A stretch of DNA of 64,000 nucleotides, from positions 20,125,603 to 20,189,602 of the forward strand of contig JAVMKO010000001.1 in NCBI GenBank assembly GCA_032164245.1. The letters are read 5' to 3'. How positions within the stretch are numbered: the first letter of the stretch is position 1; every line of letters starts with the position of its first letter. This document shows positions 22,243 through 34,220 of this stretch, one piece after another. Both the position numbers and the translations under genes were made by a program. The DNA comes from Sternotherus odoratus (Eukaryota > Chordata > Testudines > Kinosternidae). The notes under the pieces are model-generated. The model did no database searches. It was not told the DNA's origin and saw only the letters and a list, made by a program, of their open reading frames with translations.

Positions 22243-22440
22243 TGTGACGGGGTTCGGACTCGCCACCGCGGTTTTAGTGAAACTAAAAATGGATACATAA
22301 GTTTATAGACAAAAGAAAATGTTCTGTTTTGTGCGTGGGGGGGGGGGGGTGTTGATTCACAAAATGTGATGAATGAGTTTTTCTTAAAGGTATCCCCCCC
22401 AATAAACCCTAAACCCAGAAAATATTCCACATTTTTATTT
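22243..22440. other. Unclassified sequence after CR1 break, with G-run
   Basis: It begins TGTGACGGGGTTCGGACTCG, which looks like the first bases of an LTR, but no matching right end or duplication was found. A run of about 13 G lies near 22338-22350. Confidence 0.3.
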
Positions 22441-23779
22441 CTGCCTTTATTTAGACCGCTCTAGAATATAACCAATGGAAGAGTTTAAATCATGTCCATA
22501 GAGGTTTCTTTTTAAGCTTATCAAACCTGGCATTGAAAGTCAGATACTAACAAAAATAAGACAACTATGACACCCAAACAACATAAACTAAACCGCAGAA
22601 GTCTCAGTAATTCCAGGCATGGTATTGTGATGGATGTCTTGCCTCTGAAATTTCTGCAGAAAACATGAAATGGATGAAAAGTTAAAATATAGAGAATATT
22701 AAAAGATGTGCCACGGTGAGCCATCCACCATATTGGCCTACCAGGGTGTGTGAGTAGTAGGGGAAGAAGTCTTTCTGGAATCTTTCTTGCCATCACCACT
22801 AACAATAACTTGCAACCTTTATATAAAAGAAACATTGTTTAATTTTGTGAGAGGAAATGTCATTCATAGGAGGAATCCAGTTATATTTTGAGCACAGATT
22901 GTCAGTTCATCTTAGTTTGTAGTTAATTTGTGACTGTTTTTTTTTAAGGAACTTTCATCCTCTGCCCAAAAATGTCAATAGACCTACAGTGCCTTTTTGC
23001 AATTACTTGAATAATAAATTTAATATTATAGCTAGGGGAATAAACTTTCAAGAGGCAAAAGCCATGACGTAATCCACTGAACCATTTCCTAATAAAAACA
23101 GTGTATTTAAGATTATTTTTGGTGAATTTGACATTTGTTTATATGACTGTGCATCAGTAGCAGGATATAAGTGTCAAAGGGAATATATAAGGGTTAGCAG
23201 AACCAAGATATCTGCATTGTGTTGTTTAGATAAGGCATCTCAATGTAAATGAGAAGACTTTCAAGTTTCTGTATGTTAATTCAAAGAGTACAGGAGACAA
23301 ACAAGATTAAATTCTAGTGGCCAAAACTAAAACTTTGTAGGACCAGGCTGAAATATCAGTAAAGATGGGTGGAATGTATAGAGGGAAGTAGTGAATATTA
23401 CTGTATAGGAAAAGTACTGTTAAATAGAATTTAAAGAATACAAAAATGAAAAAGGAGAAACAACTAGAAGCACCTGCTGCTGATCAGCAGATAGACAGAA
23501 TAGACAATTCAAATGAAATGTTAATGACTGAGATAACTTTAGGGTAATCCATACGGTCAAACATGTATCAAGGAGATTCCTAAATTATACAATAGGCAGA
23601 TTTGTGATCAAGAGATTAGAGATTCCAACCGGAGGAGAAGACACTGCAGAGCAATTCATCACAGGAAAGGACTGACTGAGAATGTAAGAATATTAGGGAA
23701 GCTCGGGACAGGTGATCATGAAGTACTTTAATTCAGTTTACTAAGGGATGGTGGTGTGTTGTGATTCCATATGAAAGAA
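22441..23779. other. Non-coding, no recognised repeat
   Basis: AT-rich single-copy-like DNA. The 104-codon minus-strand frame (22521-22835) is hydrophobic by composition and has no recognisable domain. Confidence 0.4.
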
Positions 23780-23930
23780 GTCAGTGGATTTACAATGGAT
23801 TCTTTATTTAATGTAACTCACAAAATTAGCTTGTGGAATAGTCTTCCAAGCGAACTAATGCCAGCCCAATTGTTTAGACATTAAAACCCAGACTAGAGAA
23901 GACAATAGGTGTCTGTTCCAACACACTTTG
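23780..23930 (+). repeat. Possible very old LINE 3' fragment
   Basis: 'agcttgtggaatagtcttccaagcgaact' and 'ttgtttagacattaaaacccagactagag' resemble the codons near the end of CR1/L2-type 3' regions ('TGTGGAAC...CCTTCCA...'). The match is short and eroded. Confidence 0.35.
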
Positions 23931-26900
23931 ATGTCATCAGAAGAAGTTTTTCCATTGATTTCAGTCGGCTTTGTATCAAATATGCAATGTTGTAGTTTAG
24001 GAAACGGTCCTCCATTGGGAGGTGAATAGTCTAGATTACCTAAAATGTATTTTTCATCCTTTCACTTCTGTCTTTCCAAGTGCAGGACAATGCTTGGAGA
24101 ATTTACATGATGTAGCTCATATAGCAAAATTAGGTCTGTAATATTAATAGAAGTGAAAATAGACTTCTACACTCTTGTGACATGGAATATACATTTTTTA
24201 ACGTTAGCACAAAATATAAGCAGTCTTCATTGCTTAAAATTCCTAATCTTTCACTAACTGAGGTGCATAGAAAGCAGTAAATTTTCCAAGCAGAAAATTA
24301 GTCCTAGATTAAAATTTGCTAACTGAATTGAGAGTCGATAAGAAATGCAATTCTCATTATCATTACTAATTAATTAGGTTGTAGAGAAGGTCTCAGTCTC
24401 TAATATGAAGCCTAACAGGAAGGAATGATCCATTCTTCCTAAATTATTCATTAGGGATTTCAATATTTTAAAATACAATTTTTAAAAAAGCCTTTGATAT
24501 GAATGATTCTATTTTCACAAGACTGCCATCCATAATGGAATTTTGCATTCAAAAAAGAGCAGAAAAAAAGGCAGTGGTAAGTATATCCTGGTTTGCCAAA
24601 GTGTCCCTTTTCTTGTAACTTTTGCAAAGTTTGTTGAGAGTATATAACCTATGGATGTCATACATTTCAAAAGAGCATCAGCTTTGTCATCTTTTATGTG
24701 CATGTACTCAGATTTGGCAGGTGCAAACACATGAACACGTATCTTAAAAATCCTTATAGGTTCATATGCACTTTAATTACCTTGACTGCTCTACCAGGCA
24801 GAAGGGTTTTTGAGATGCCCACTGGAGTCCATGGACTTTGTAGTTGTAAATCTGACACTTGTGCCCAGAGGTATTAAACTACTAAAGAAAGGTGTGCACA
24901 GAAGTGTGAGTGACTGCAGGTGGTATTTCTGCAAAGAGTAGGTGCCTGTATCTTGTGGATGCTGGCCTTTGAAAATTTACTCTATAGTGACTCTCTTAGG
25001 AAACAGAGTCAAAACAGTGCATTACATTGAACTCTTCCATTACAGACTCCCTTACTGGTTTTTCTTTCTAAAGTTTCCCCAGTCTTAACTTTTTCTACAG
25101 CTCAGCAACTCAATCACAAGTCTTCCATGTGATCTAACCAATAAGATTAGCCTATCTGTTATTAATGTGCAGATCAGCTCACAAATGGCATTGTGGGGTA
25201 TTATATTTTTTGTGTCTCAGTAACATCTAGATCAGCCATTCTTAGTTTGCAGTAAACATATGCATTTTGTAGTTGCCGGCATTGCAAACTCATTGCCAAC
25301 TTTGTCAAGATGAGTTCTCACTTGGTTAATAATTCTGTTGATGATGTGCAGTCCAGCTTGATCTCCCATAATTGTATTGATTCTGTAAAGCTAATGTGAG
25401 TCACCAGGAAGCAAAACCTATTTTTATCAGGATAGTAAACAGATGTTATTCTTAATACACAGATGGAGTAAATCTGCCAAGTAAAAAAAGAACAATTTTC
25501 CTAGATAGCCACTATTTAGATTAGAATGACACTTTACCAATCCTCCTGTGAAAAGCAAGAAATGAAGCTGAAAAACCTTCCAAATCTTTATAATTAAACC
25601 AAGATTTTCTTCTAATGTTGCAAACAAAAGAACCTTTTAGTTGCACAGAGTCAAGTCCATCCTGTTACAAAATATTTGAAAATAGCACAGTTTGGAAAAA
25701 TAAAAACATTGCTCCATTGAAGTACAGGGCATATATTTGGTCCTGACATTGTAAGATTGAGTCTGAGATTCTTCACTGATCTACCGTGTGTGTGTGTGTG
25801 TCTCTCTCTCTCTCTCTCACTGGAGCAAAAACCAACAAAGTAGGGATGAAAAGCTTAGACAATGAGTTTTAAAAATATCTGTATGCATCATTACATTCTA
25901 ATGGCAGAATTTTTACTGTGTACATTTTATGATGTCCCTATTTCTCAGTGTGCAATAAGATATATCTGTTCCTCAGAGATTAATGATATTTCCCTAGATA
26001 ATCTGTTCTGTTTAATTAATGTGTTCCACAAATGAAGCATACAGACACTCACAACAGTGTTTCTCATCTTTAATGTCATTATTTTAGAATGTGTTAATTG
26101 AAGATAATTGGTTAACATACAATAATAAGAAATTCTATAAGATAAAATGTTACATTAGTACAACATGGTCCAACTGCACCCTTGTTTCTCTCAGAAATGG
26201 TACTTAACCTGATGTCATTAGAAAATACACAGTTTAAAAAATTCCCTAGTGTATCAGTGGAGGAAAGAAGAAAATATATTGAGATAATGATTATTCTGTA
26301 TCTAAAATACCCATTCACTTACTGCAATTCAGGATATAAAGAATATGTCAATTGTATTGCTGTGTTTTTGAAAGAGACGTTTCAGTGACATAGCTTTTGC
26401 AATAGAAATATTTGTGAAAAATATTGAAGTTAGGACAATATTGGTCAAAATCATTATGGTGTTTTTAGCTATAAACAGTCTTCATGAACTGAGTTTGACA
26501 TAAAAAATTGTCAATGGTTTGGTTTGTGTATAAAATTTTGTCAGTGGTTTCGTTCATGTAAAAATAACCATTGCAAACTAGACAGAATTGTCATTTTTTG
26601 CTCAAGAAGGCTTAGGGCTGGATTCATTAGAAAAAAAGTATTATAGGCATTGCATGACTTTCCTGCAGATCTGTTACATGGAGGAAAGGTTTCTTATTAT
26701 ATTCATCATTCTAGCAGATCAAGATTAACAGTACATGGACTGGCAGCATCCAGGCAGAGTTCAGAGAAGCACATAATTGAGGATTGACATCAAAGAAAGT
26801 ATGAGAAATATCCTCTCTTTGACCATTATAGGACAGATCACGTGGTCAACAGCTGGGGTTGATAAAGGATTTTTCTACCACAAAATATTAGTGACTAGCA

Positions 26901-27239
26901 ATTTGTGACTACAGAGCAGAACAACATCAAAATGACTGCAAAGAGTAGGAAAATATATTTCACATACAGAATGGGACATTCCCTGACCAAAACCAGCCTC
27001 CTCCAAATTTTGATTAAACTGTTTTTCTCTTATCTATTGATAACACTCTTTCTACTGTAGTTTCTCCTGTTAGTGTGCACCCAATATACTGAGAATTATT
27101 TTGGAGATCCTATTTTCTTCCAGTGTGTTTCATTTAATGAAAATTAATGTTTTAGGGTGAATAGATGCAGTGTTGTGGTAAATAATCACCTTGAAGCTAA
27201 TCTTGGTATTCTAATATACATTAATTTTAGAAAAGCCCG
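23931..27239. other. 3.3 kb of single-copy AT-rich DNA
   Basis: No gene or interspersed repeat recognised. It contains a (GT)n(TC)n compound microsatellite at about 25785-25819. Absence of recent insertions over this length is notable next to the repeat-dense segments. Confidence 0.4.
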
Positions 27240-27478
27240 TTGCCATTGGAAGATAGGATATAGGACTGATAGGGGCCTCCTGGATCATCGATGCCAGTCC
27301 CTGCTAGTGCAGGCAATCCTGCCAAATAATGCTGTTGATATATTTAGCAAGCTCCATCCTAAAAACTAGTTAGGGTTTTTTGTCCTCGCCTGCCTCAGTA
27401 CTCTCATTGGAAGGCTGCTGGAGAACCTCCCTCCTCTGATAGTTAGAATTCATCTCTTCTGTCCTCTAGTACTGTGTT
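27240..27478 (-). repeat. CR1 LINE 3' fragment, old
   Basis: 'gcctcctggatcatcgatgccagtccctg', 'caggcaatcctgccaaataatgc' and 'ggaaggctgctggagaacctccctcctctgatagttag' correspond to the reverse complement of the CR1 3' region. Confidence 0.65.
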
Positions 27479-27509
27479 TATTAATAGTAATACTTCTTAA
27501 TATTTAATA

Positions 27510-27692
27510 AAATTTTCATCTGTAGATCTCAACACACCTTGCAAAGGAAATTAAGAATCAGGATCCTATTTTAACTAAACTGAAACAAAAAGAGGTCAAA
27601 GTAATTTTCCTAAAGTAAAGCAAGTTAGTGGTGAAGCTGAGACTAGAACCCAGGTCTCTCTAATCTTCATTTTATCTCCTCTCTCTTATAAT
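27510..27692 (-). repeat. MIR / CORE-SINE relic
   Basis: 'TAGATCTCAACACACCTTGC', '...gaggtcaaagtaattttcc' and 'gtggtgaagctgagactagaacccaggtctc' match the reverse complement of MIR from tail to tRNA-like head. Confidence 0.7.
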
Positions 27693-28104
27693 CAGGTTGT
27701 GTCCTTCCAGAGCTGAACTGCAAAAGCACCTAATTCATCCTCAAATAGAAAAATGTAAATAATTTTAATAAATTGGATTTAGTATTTTTGTCATATTTTT
27801 GAGACACATGGGGAGGTATATGGGGACATTTTCATGGGAAACCAATTTTAATGAAAAAGTCCTGTTGACTTCTATGGGAGTTGAAGGTCATCAGGAGCTT
27901 TCAGAAGTGTGCTTAGAACTTCACAAGATCATACCCCATAGACACAGGAAAAAAATCATTGGTTATATGCCTCTGAAAATGACTGAAAACACCTCTGAAA
28001 TTTAGGCAAGGTTTTGTATTATTGGAAGAGTGGCCGATGTAACAGTGTAATAGAGTAGTAAATAAAATCCATTTCACTTGATAGCACATTCAGTAAATGT
28101 AAGT

Positions 28105-28255
28105 CTATCCTACAGTAGTAATAATACCAAACATTTGTATTATGGAAGCTCCAACAGACCCTATTAGTATTGGGTCCTGCTGTGCTGGGCCCTGTGCAAA
28201 CATAGATAAGAGATGGAGAAGGTTTACCATCTAAAAGACAATATAGAAGAATCAA
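28105..28255 (-). repeat. MIR-like SINE 3' tail
   Basis: 'ATTTGTATTATGGAAGCTCC', 'attgggtcctgctgtgctgggccctgtgcaaac' are the inverted form of the SINE tail also seen at 8800-8912 and 21395-21500. Confidence 0.6.
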
Positions 28256-28390
28256 CATATGAATATGCTTTGTTAGTTAAATGGAACCGTAGCTACCACG
28301 TTAATTCCAATGTTAATTTCCATGAATGAGTATGTGTGTTTTATATGAAGACTATGAACACATCCACAACACATTTTTCAACACATTTTA

Positions 28391-28509
28391 GGATGACCAG
28401 ATAGCAAGCGTGAAAAATCGGGATGGGGTGGGGGTAATAGGACCCTATATATAAGAAAAAGCCCCCCAAATTGGAACTGTCCCTATAAAATCAGGGCATC
28501 TGGTCACCC
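28391..28509. mobile_element. MITE with TA duplication (Tc1/mariner-type)
   Basis: The ends GGATGACCAGAT and ATCTGGTCACCC are inverted copies and are bounded by TA on each side (28389-28390 and 28510-28511). Length is 119 bp. The internal sequence ('gggtgggggtaataggaccctatat...') matches a MITE I recognise from reptile genomes. Confidence 0.75.
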
Positions 28510-30085
28510 TAGGGTCTGCCCCTTAATTTTTCAGCCAGTAGTGAAAAGTCAATGGAGCTGTGATGATTTAGACCAGTTGAGGATCTGCATCTTGCATGTC
28601 TTAAGCCTTGAGATATTTATGCCCAATGTTTTCACAGCCCTCCAACTGGCATGTTCATCAAATTTTCTTAACGACCTATATCTACACACACAAAATATCA
28701 CTTGCACAAACTGAGTAGTTTGGTTATATATTCCCTGAGTTGTTTCCAAATGTCAATTTTTGTGAGCAAATTCAAGTTGTGTACTTGTAAAGAAGTCGGT
28801 AGGCAAGTGTGCATTATTTTTTATTGATTTATTCCTGATCCCTTCTAAATACTGAGAAATTTCAAATGTAAAAAAATTTACACATCTGTGCTACATATTT
28901 TTTAATTCAATGTTGTCAAAGATGATAAATTTAGATGATAAGGCAATAGCTCCAGACAAGTACACATGATAGATAGGTACATAGAAAATGTTGGCCATCA
29001 ATATAATTGTTCCTTTTTGGTCAAATAATGTTCATGAAGATGACTTTGGCTGCCAATAGTTTTATGATTTGCTTTCCTATGTGATTTATGCATAGAATGA
29101 ATATAATTTTAGATTGTATTAAGCATTTATTTTTCTAATCTTCAGCCTGCAATAATTCTCTGCCATCGGCAGTGGAATATGTAATTGCTTCAATGAGGGA
29201 ACTTCTGCATTAGCTGAGAGATAACCGAATATTTTGTGGAGTTGCAAAAATCATCATTAGTTCCAGCTGACATTTAATAAACAGTCTTAATAAATAAGGT
29301 GAGTGAAATGTTGATAATTAACACCACCGAGAAAGAATATCTTGGAGCACATGTAATTGGTCAGATGCTTCTACTGTTCCCTCCCCCCCAGCAATGTAAT
29401 GTTATCTGCAAAAAGCTATTCCTCTAGCATTAAACATTATCTCTGTGAAAATTAGTAGCAGATAAATTGGGTGCTGATGGGGAGCCAACTGAATGCAGTC
29501 AACTGTGAGTGATAAGATAGCACTATTTGCATCCTATATTATTCATATAAAGAGTTGCAGGATGCCCAAACATCTGACATGATTAGAACGCATGAACAGC
29601 AGATTAAAAATCACAGTGTTTGAAACCTAACAAATGAAGTGAAAATTGAGATAAATTTTGACCATTTTAAGAAAGATATATTTGTTCAGTATTTCACAGC
29701 TCCTCTCTCAATTTTTGAGAAAGTATCTGTTCCTTTCTCCTATGATTTCTCTGCTTTTGTATGTGGAATGACATTATTGACAAGTGTTCATGTTTCCAAA
29801 CAATAAATTAGACTTCAGTTGATAAGAGATTAGATGGTATTTTGCATTTAGAGTACCTGTTATCTTTTGGGGTTTGCACTTTTAAATAATACTTATTAAT
29901 GCAAACTTTTATATTATTTAAAGTTAACTTATTAATTTTATTGGCTGGTCCAGTGACTTTTATAGCTTGTGTCATGCTGATCTGAATATTAAAATGGGGT
30001 ACCTCAGGCTGCCTTGAAGGAACATATGGATCCAAGTGCACATACAGTCAGAGATAAATATCTCCCTGTTCCTCTCATGCACACC
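28510..30085. other. Single-copy DNA with enhancer-like words
   Basis: No gene recognised. From about 29000 to 29620 the sequence has few repeats and many homeodomain and octamer words, for example a perfect octamer ATTTGCAT at 29525-29532 and several TAAT/ATTA words. This could be a conserved non-coding element; comparison with other amniotes would be needed. Confidence 0.3.
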
Positions 30086-30088
30086 AAG

Positions 30089-30369
30089 AGCAGGTCTATG
30101 CTACTGCTTAAGTCAATTTAACTGGGTATGAAAAAGACAATTCCCTGAGTGACAAGTTACAGCAACCTAAGCACTGACCACACCAGTCCTATGTCTGCGA
30201 GAGACGGTCTCCCGCCGACATAGCTTCTGCCTCTGGTGGAGATGAAGTAATTAAGCTGATGGAAGAGTATTATCCCATTGGTAGAGAGCATCTTTACCAG
30301 AGGCACTACAGCAACGCATCTGAATCGGTGAAGCTGCACCAGTGTAGCACTTGAAGTGTAGTCCTGCCC
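30089..30369. mobile_element. Harbinger-like MITE, end interrupted by LTR
   Basis: The left end 'GAGCAGGTCTATGCTAC' is the inverted match of the right end 'GAAGTGTAGTCCTGCCC'. The interior 'gctgatggaagagtattatcccat...agagcatctttaccaga' matches the interior of the 44305-45511 element ('gctgatggaagagttctgtcccatcagcacagagtgtcttcaccaga'), so both belong to one family. The solo LTR at 30370 landed in its last bases. Confidence 0.65.
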
Positions 30370-31087
30370 TGTAGCGGGGCGGTGACTCACCCTGCAGCGC
30401 CTCCTGCTGGTCTGTCTGGGAATTAGCTCAGTCCAGCCACCAGAGCGCCCTCTGCAGGCCGATGTCCCACTTGCTGCTGGGCCAGAGTCCTTCCCGGTGC
30501 CCTCTTCCCTTGGGTGCTGCACCCCTGAAGTACCCCCTTAGGTCTTAGGGTCTCCGCTCCCTGGGGAACCCCCACCCTCTATCCCCACCTTGCCTCAGTC
30601 TAGGCAACTGCCAGTCACCACTTGCCCCTGTTCTCTGGGGCAGACTGCAGTATCATTGCCTCTCATCACTGGCAAGGGGGGGTTGGCCTGCTGCCTCTAC
30701 CTCTAGAGCCATGGGCTGCCCCCTGCAACCCTAGTACCCCTTATTGGGCCTTCCCCTAGGCCCTGCAGCCTGGGGGTTTCCAGGCAGGAGCTGCCCCAGC
30801 TCCTCGTGCCCTGCCCCAGCCCTGCTTCACTCTGGGTATCTTGTCAAGCTCCTAGCAGCCAGGCCTGTCTACCTTTGGAGACAGAGGAGACTCTATTTTA
30901 GGCCCCTGCCTCTTAGCCCTTTTATAAGGGCCTGGTCTGTGTGGGGTGTGGCCACCCAGTTGAGCCTGCTTCCCAATCAGCCCAGCTTTTCCCTACTCAG
31001 CCTGGGAGCTGCTTGCCCCCAGCCATAGCCCTTCCCAGGGCTGTTTTAAACCCTTCTCCACTGGAGTGGGGCAGTCACCCCACTACA
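30370..31087 (-). mobile_element. Solo LTR, family B, copy 3
   Basis: A 718-bp unit TGTAGCGGGG...CCCACTACA flanked by a perfect 5-bp duplication TGCCC (30365-30369, 31088-31092). On the minus strand 'CTTATAAAAGGGC' near 30915-30928 is the TATA-box position. The open frames at 30157-30522 and 30744-31028 are products of its GC-rich sequence. Confidence 0.9.
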
Positions 31088-31096
31088 TGCCCCTAG

Positions 31097-31172
31097 AGCC
31101 TGATCCATTAAAAGTCCATTAAAATCAATAGGAAGCTTTACATTGATGTCAATGGACTTTGGGTCAAACTCC
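31097..31172. mobile_element. Palindromic MITE-like fragment
   Basis: 'GCCTGATCCATTAAAAGTCC' at the left is the inverted, diverged copy of 'ggactttgggtcaaac' at the right, around an AGCTTT centre. It is part of the small palindromic class scattered in the window. Confidence 0.6.
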
Positions 31173-31389
31173 TGTTGTTGAATCCATGATATATATTCAT
31201 ATGCATGCTACTTTTGTGTAAAATACTGTAGTTTAACTTTCAAACCGCATCCTGGACTTTGGGCTGCAAGAATCATATTTCTTTTGCTGTTGAGACTTTG
31301 AAATGAAAGAAACTCCAGCATTTTTCCTTTTAAGTCGGTCTGACACAAATCCCATTTTTCTATTTCCAGTTATAACTAAAGAAAGCTTC

Positions 31390-31456
31390 AGGGCCAGATT
31401 CTCCTCTCACTTACACTGGTGTAAATCAGGAGAATTTCCCTGAAGTTGCACTGGTT
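31390..31456. mobile_element. Half of a palindromic MITE
   Basis: 'GGGCCAGATTCTCCTCTCAC' and 'ttacactggtgtaaatcaggag' form the left arm of a well-known palindromic reptile/bird MITE. The mirror arm is missing after 'gaagttgcactgg'. Confidence 0.6.
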
Positions 31457-31499
31457 CCATATTGGCGCTGCAATTGTTTACAATTAGAGACCAGGAGAA

Positions 31500-32340
31500 C
31501 AATGAAGTGGGGAAGTTTGCATATTGAACACAATTATTTAGATTAGTCCAGAGTCGAAAAGACCATGCAGAACTTTAGATGGACCTAACCAAGTTATGGC
31601 ACATGAAATTCACTGTTGACATATGCAAGGTAATGCATATTGGAAAGAATAATTTGAATTACCCATACACATTAATGGGCTCTAAATTAATTGTAACTAC
31701 TCTAATAATGATCTGGGTATCACAGTAGACAGCTCTTTGGAAAAATTCTGCTCAGTGCATAGTAATCATCAAATCCAACAATATGGTAAGATGTATTAAA
31801 ATGAATAAAAAAATAGTACTGAAAATTTAACATTAATCAATGTGCAGCCACCTGAAAAACTGAGTTTAATTCTAGTCACCTTGTATCAAAGAAGATATAG
31901 TAGAAAGTAGTGCCCAGAATCAGATAGCAAAAATAATTCTGAGCAGGAAAAGACTTCTGTATGAAGACAGATTCAAAAGATTGGGACAATTTAGTTTATA
32001 AAGGATCCAAACAATAGAGACTATAATAGAGGTATACAAAGTAATTCATGTTTTAGAAAAGCAAATCAGATGCCCTTATGTATTCTTTCTCGTAATATGA
32101 GACCAAAGGAAGAGTCAATTATATTAAAATGCAACAAATTTAAAATTAATCAAAGGATTTTTTTTAATATAATGCATAATTGACCTATGGAACTCAATGC
32201 TCCAAGATAATACTGGAAAAATGCAAAAAGGATTTTATTACCCACATGAATATTTAAGCGTCTACAGTCACATTAGGCAGGGTACTTGTTTTCTAGAGGG
32301 ATACAAGTCCACATCTTTCAGGGAATAAATACATCACTAA
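31500..32340 (+). repeat. CR1 LINE, old C-terminal ORF2 and 3' UTR
   Basis: A decayed reading starts near 31600: KFTVDICKVMHIGKNN and YPYTLMGSKLIVTT parallel the CR1 copy at 17990. Later blocks such as 'gaaaagacttctgtatgaagacagattc' and 'acctatggaactcaatgctccaagata' keep CR1 order. Many indels mark it as older than the copy at 17990-19404. Confidence 0.75.
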
Positions 32341-32699
32341 GGGGATGATTATTCCATAACCGTGAACTACGAAATTTCTTGTGTTGTCTTATGAATGGTG
32401 TGGTACTGACCTCTGCTTGAGACATGTTATTGATGTAGATGGACAACTGGTATAATTAATTGTGGCAATTCATGTGATCCAGCATAAACATGGTATGAGA
32501 GGAAAAAATGTGCCCCTAAATTCTTGTTGGGGACTAAACCAATTGTGCAGCTTCCTGATCCCCAGTGGTGAATTGCTGCTGCACCTAAGCATCTCCTCAC
32601 ATGGTGATTCTTTGTGGGGTAGGTATTTATTGCTTGTTAGTTTGAGCACTCAGATCAGTTTTGAATGAGACTAGGTGGGTCAGGTAATATCTTTTATTG

Positions 32700-32990
32700 G
32701 ACCAACTTCGGTGTGTGAAAGAGACAAGAATGGAGAGGTCAGAAATGGAATGATCATTTTATGATAACTCTTTGCCCATGAGAGGCCATGTGGTTTTTCT
32801 CTTTTATCATTTTTCTGTGCGAGTTCATTCAAGAGTGTAGGGATTGTCTTGTTTCACCCACATAGTTGTTGTTGTTGGAGCATTTGATGCACTGGATGAG
32901 GTACATCACATGTTGTGCTAGACATGTGTAAGACCCATAGATCTTGAAAGCTGTATTGTGGGTGTTGTTGATCATTGTAGCACTGGAGAT
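32700..32990 (-). pseudogene. PLE-2 GIY-YIG endonuclease fragment
   Basis: The minus strand reads VMYLIQCIKCSNNNYVGETRQSL, a clear 'VYLIQC-x-KC...YVGETGQ' GIY-YIG block with both cysteines, followed by 'MNSHR' where the family has 'R-NNHR'. A stop follows QSLHS, and more stops follow. Only the endonuclease region remains; no reverse transcriptase is visible. Confidence 0.75.
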
Positions 32991-33623
32991 AGGCCTTCAG
33001 GTTTCGCATGTGTTGTTCTATCAGGCTTATGAGCTACTTTGAGTTGGTGTGTCCTAGTCTGTGACAATTATGATGCTGAGCCTGGCAAAATTGGGGGCTT
33101 TGTTTCATAATATGATCACTCACTATCTGACCTCTCAGTCCTTGTCCTCAAAGGAAACTTGCCAAACACCTTGAAAAGACGAACCTGGGAGTTTAAATTC
33201 ACAACTCGGCTAGACACTAAAAAATGATGGACTCAAAAAGAGACATTGGTTTTATGGCTCATTACTGCAATCTTTTAACTCGCTAACCCTCCTTTTTCCT
33301 GTGACAGGAGAGGTGTTAATTGCCCACTTCATCTTGAATGATCTCTTGCAATGTGTTAACTCCTTATGCTTAACAATCTGTTCTGCCTTGTGTTTGGCTG
33401 TGACACTCTGATTATCTTTCTCAGACCTCAGGAGGAGTTCTATGTACCTCCAAAGCTTGTATATTTCACCAGTTGAAGTTGGTCCAATAAAACAGAGGTT
33501 CTCAACCTTTTTCTTTCTGATCTACACCCCCAACATGCTGTAAAAACGCCATGACCCATTTGTGCCACAACAACAGTTTTTCTGCATATCCAATAGATTA
33601 AAGCCAAGGCCGACATTAGGGGT

Positions 33624-34102
33624 GTGACAGATCGCTCTCTCACCCCTCTCAGGAACAGGCAGGAAAACCCTTCTTTGCTTCAAACAGTGCTCTTTAATCC
33701 ACAGTGCAAGATCCCACCACCAATATATACAGCTTTGTACAGACCTTCAGCATACAGCTCTTGATAGCTCAGCTCTACAGCTTACAGCTTTACAGACTCT
33801 ATATAGTCCAGCTCTTAACATGCAACTCTAAACAGTTGTAAACATACAGCTCTGACTAGCTCCAACCACACAGCTCTGAATAGCTCCAAACCACCACCAC
33901 ACTCTATACCATCCCCACCACCCTGGGCTTGCTTCCTGGCAGGCCTTTTATCCCCCTGAGGAGGCTGCCAGGTGTCACTCATCAAGCCTGAGCCCAGGTG
34001 GCTGATTAGGCTTCCTGCAAGGGAGCTTTGCAGAGGGTTTTTCTCCCTCTTAAAGTGGGTGGCAGGGCTGGCTCAGGCACTCCTGGCCAGCACCATGCCA
34101 CA
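33624..34102 (-). mobile_element. Solo LTR, family A, second copy
   Basis: TGTGACAGATCGC...ATGCCACA, 479 bp, flanked by AGGGG and AGGGA. It matches the 18108-18634 element in start, end, the 'aggcctttta-tccccctgaggaggctgccaggtg' block and the 'tttgcagagggtttttctccctcttaaag' block. On the minus strand ATTAAAGAGCAC replaces AATAAAGAGCAC. Confidence 0.85.
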
Positions 34103-34220
34103 AGGGATAGCAAGTAAAGCAATTGCCCGGGGCCCCATACAAAGCTAAATTGCTCAGGCTTCAGCTCCGCACAGCCGGGCTCGGATTTTGGCTTTCTCCC
34201 CTGTGCCCCAGAGAATTTAA

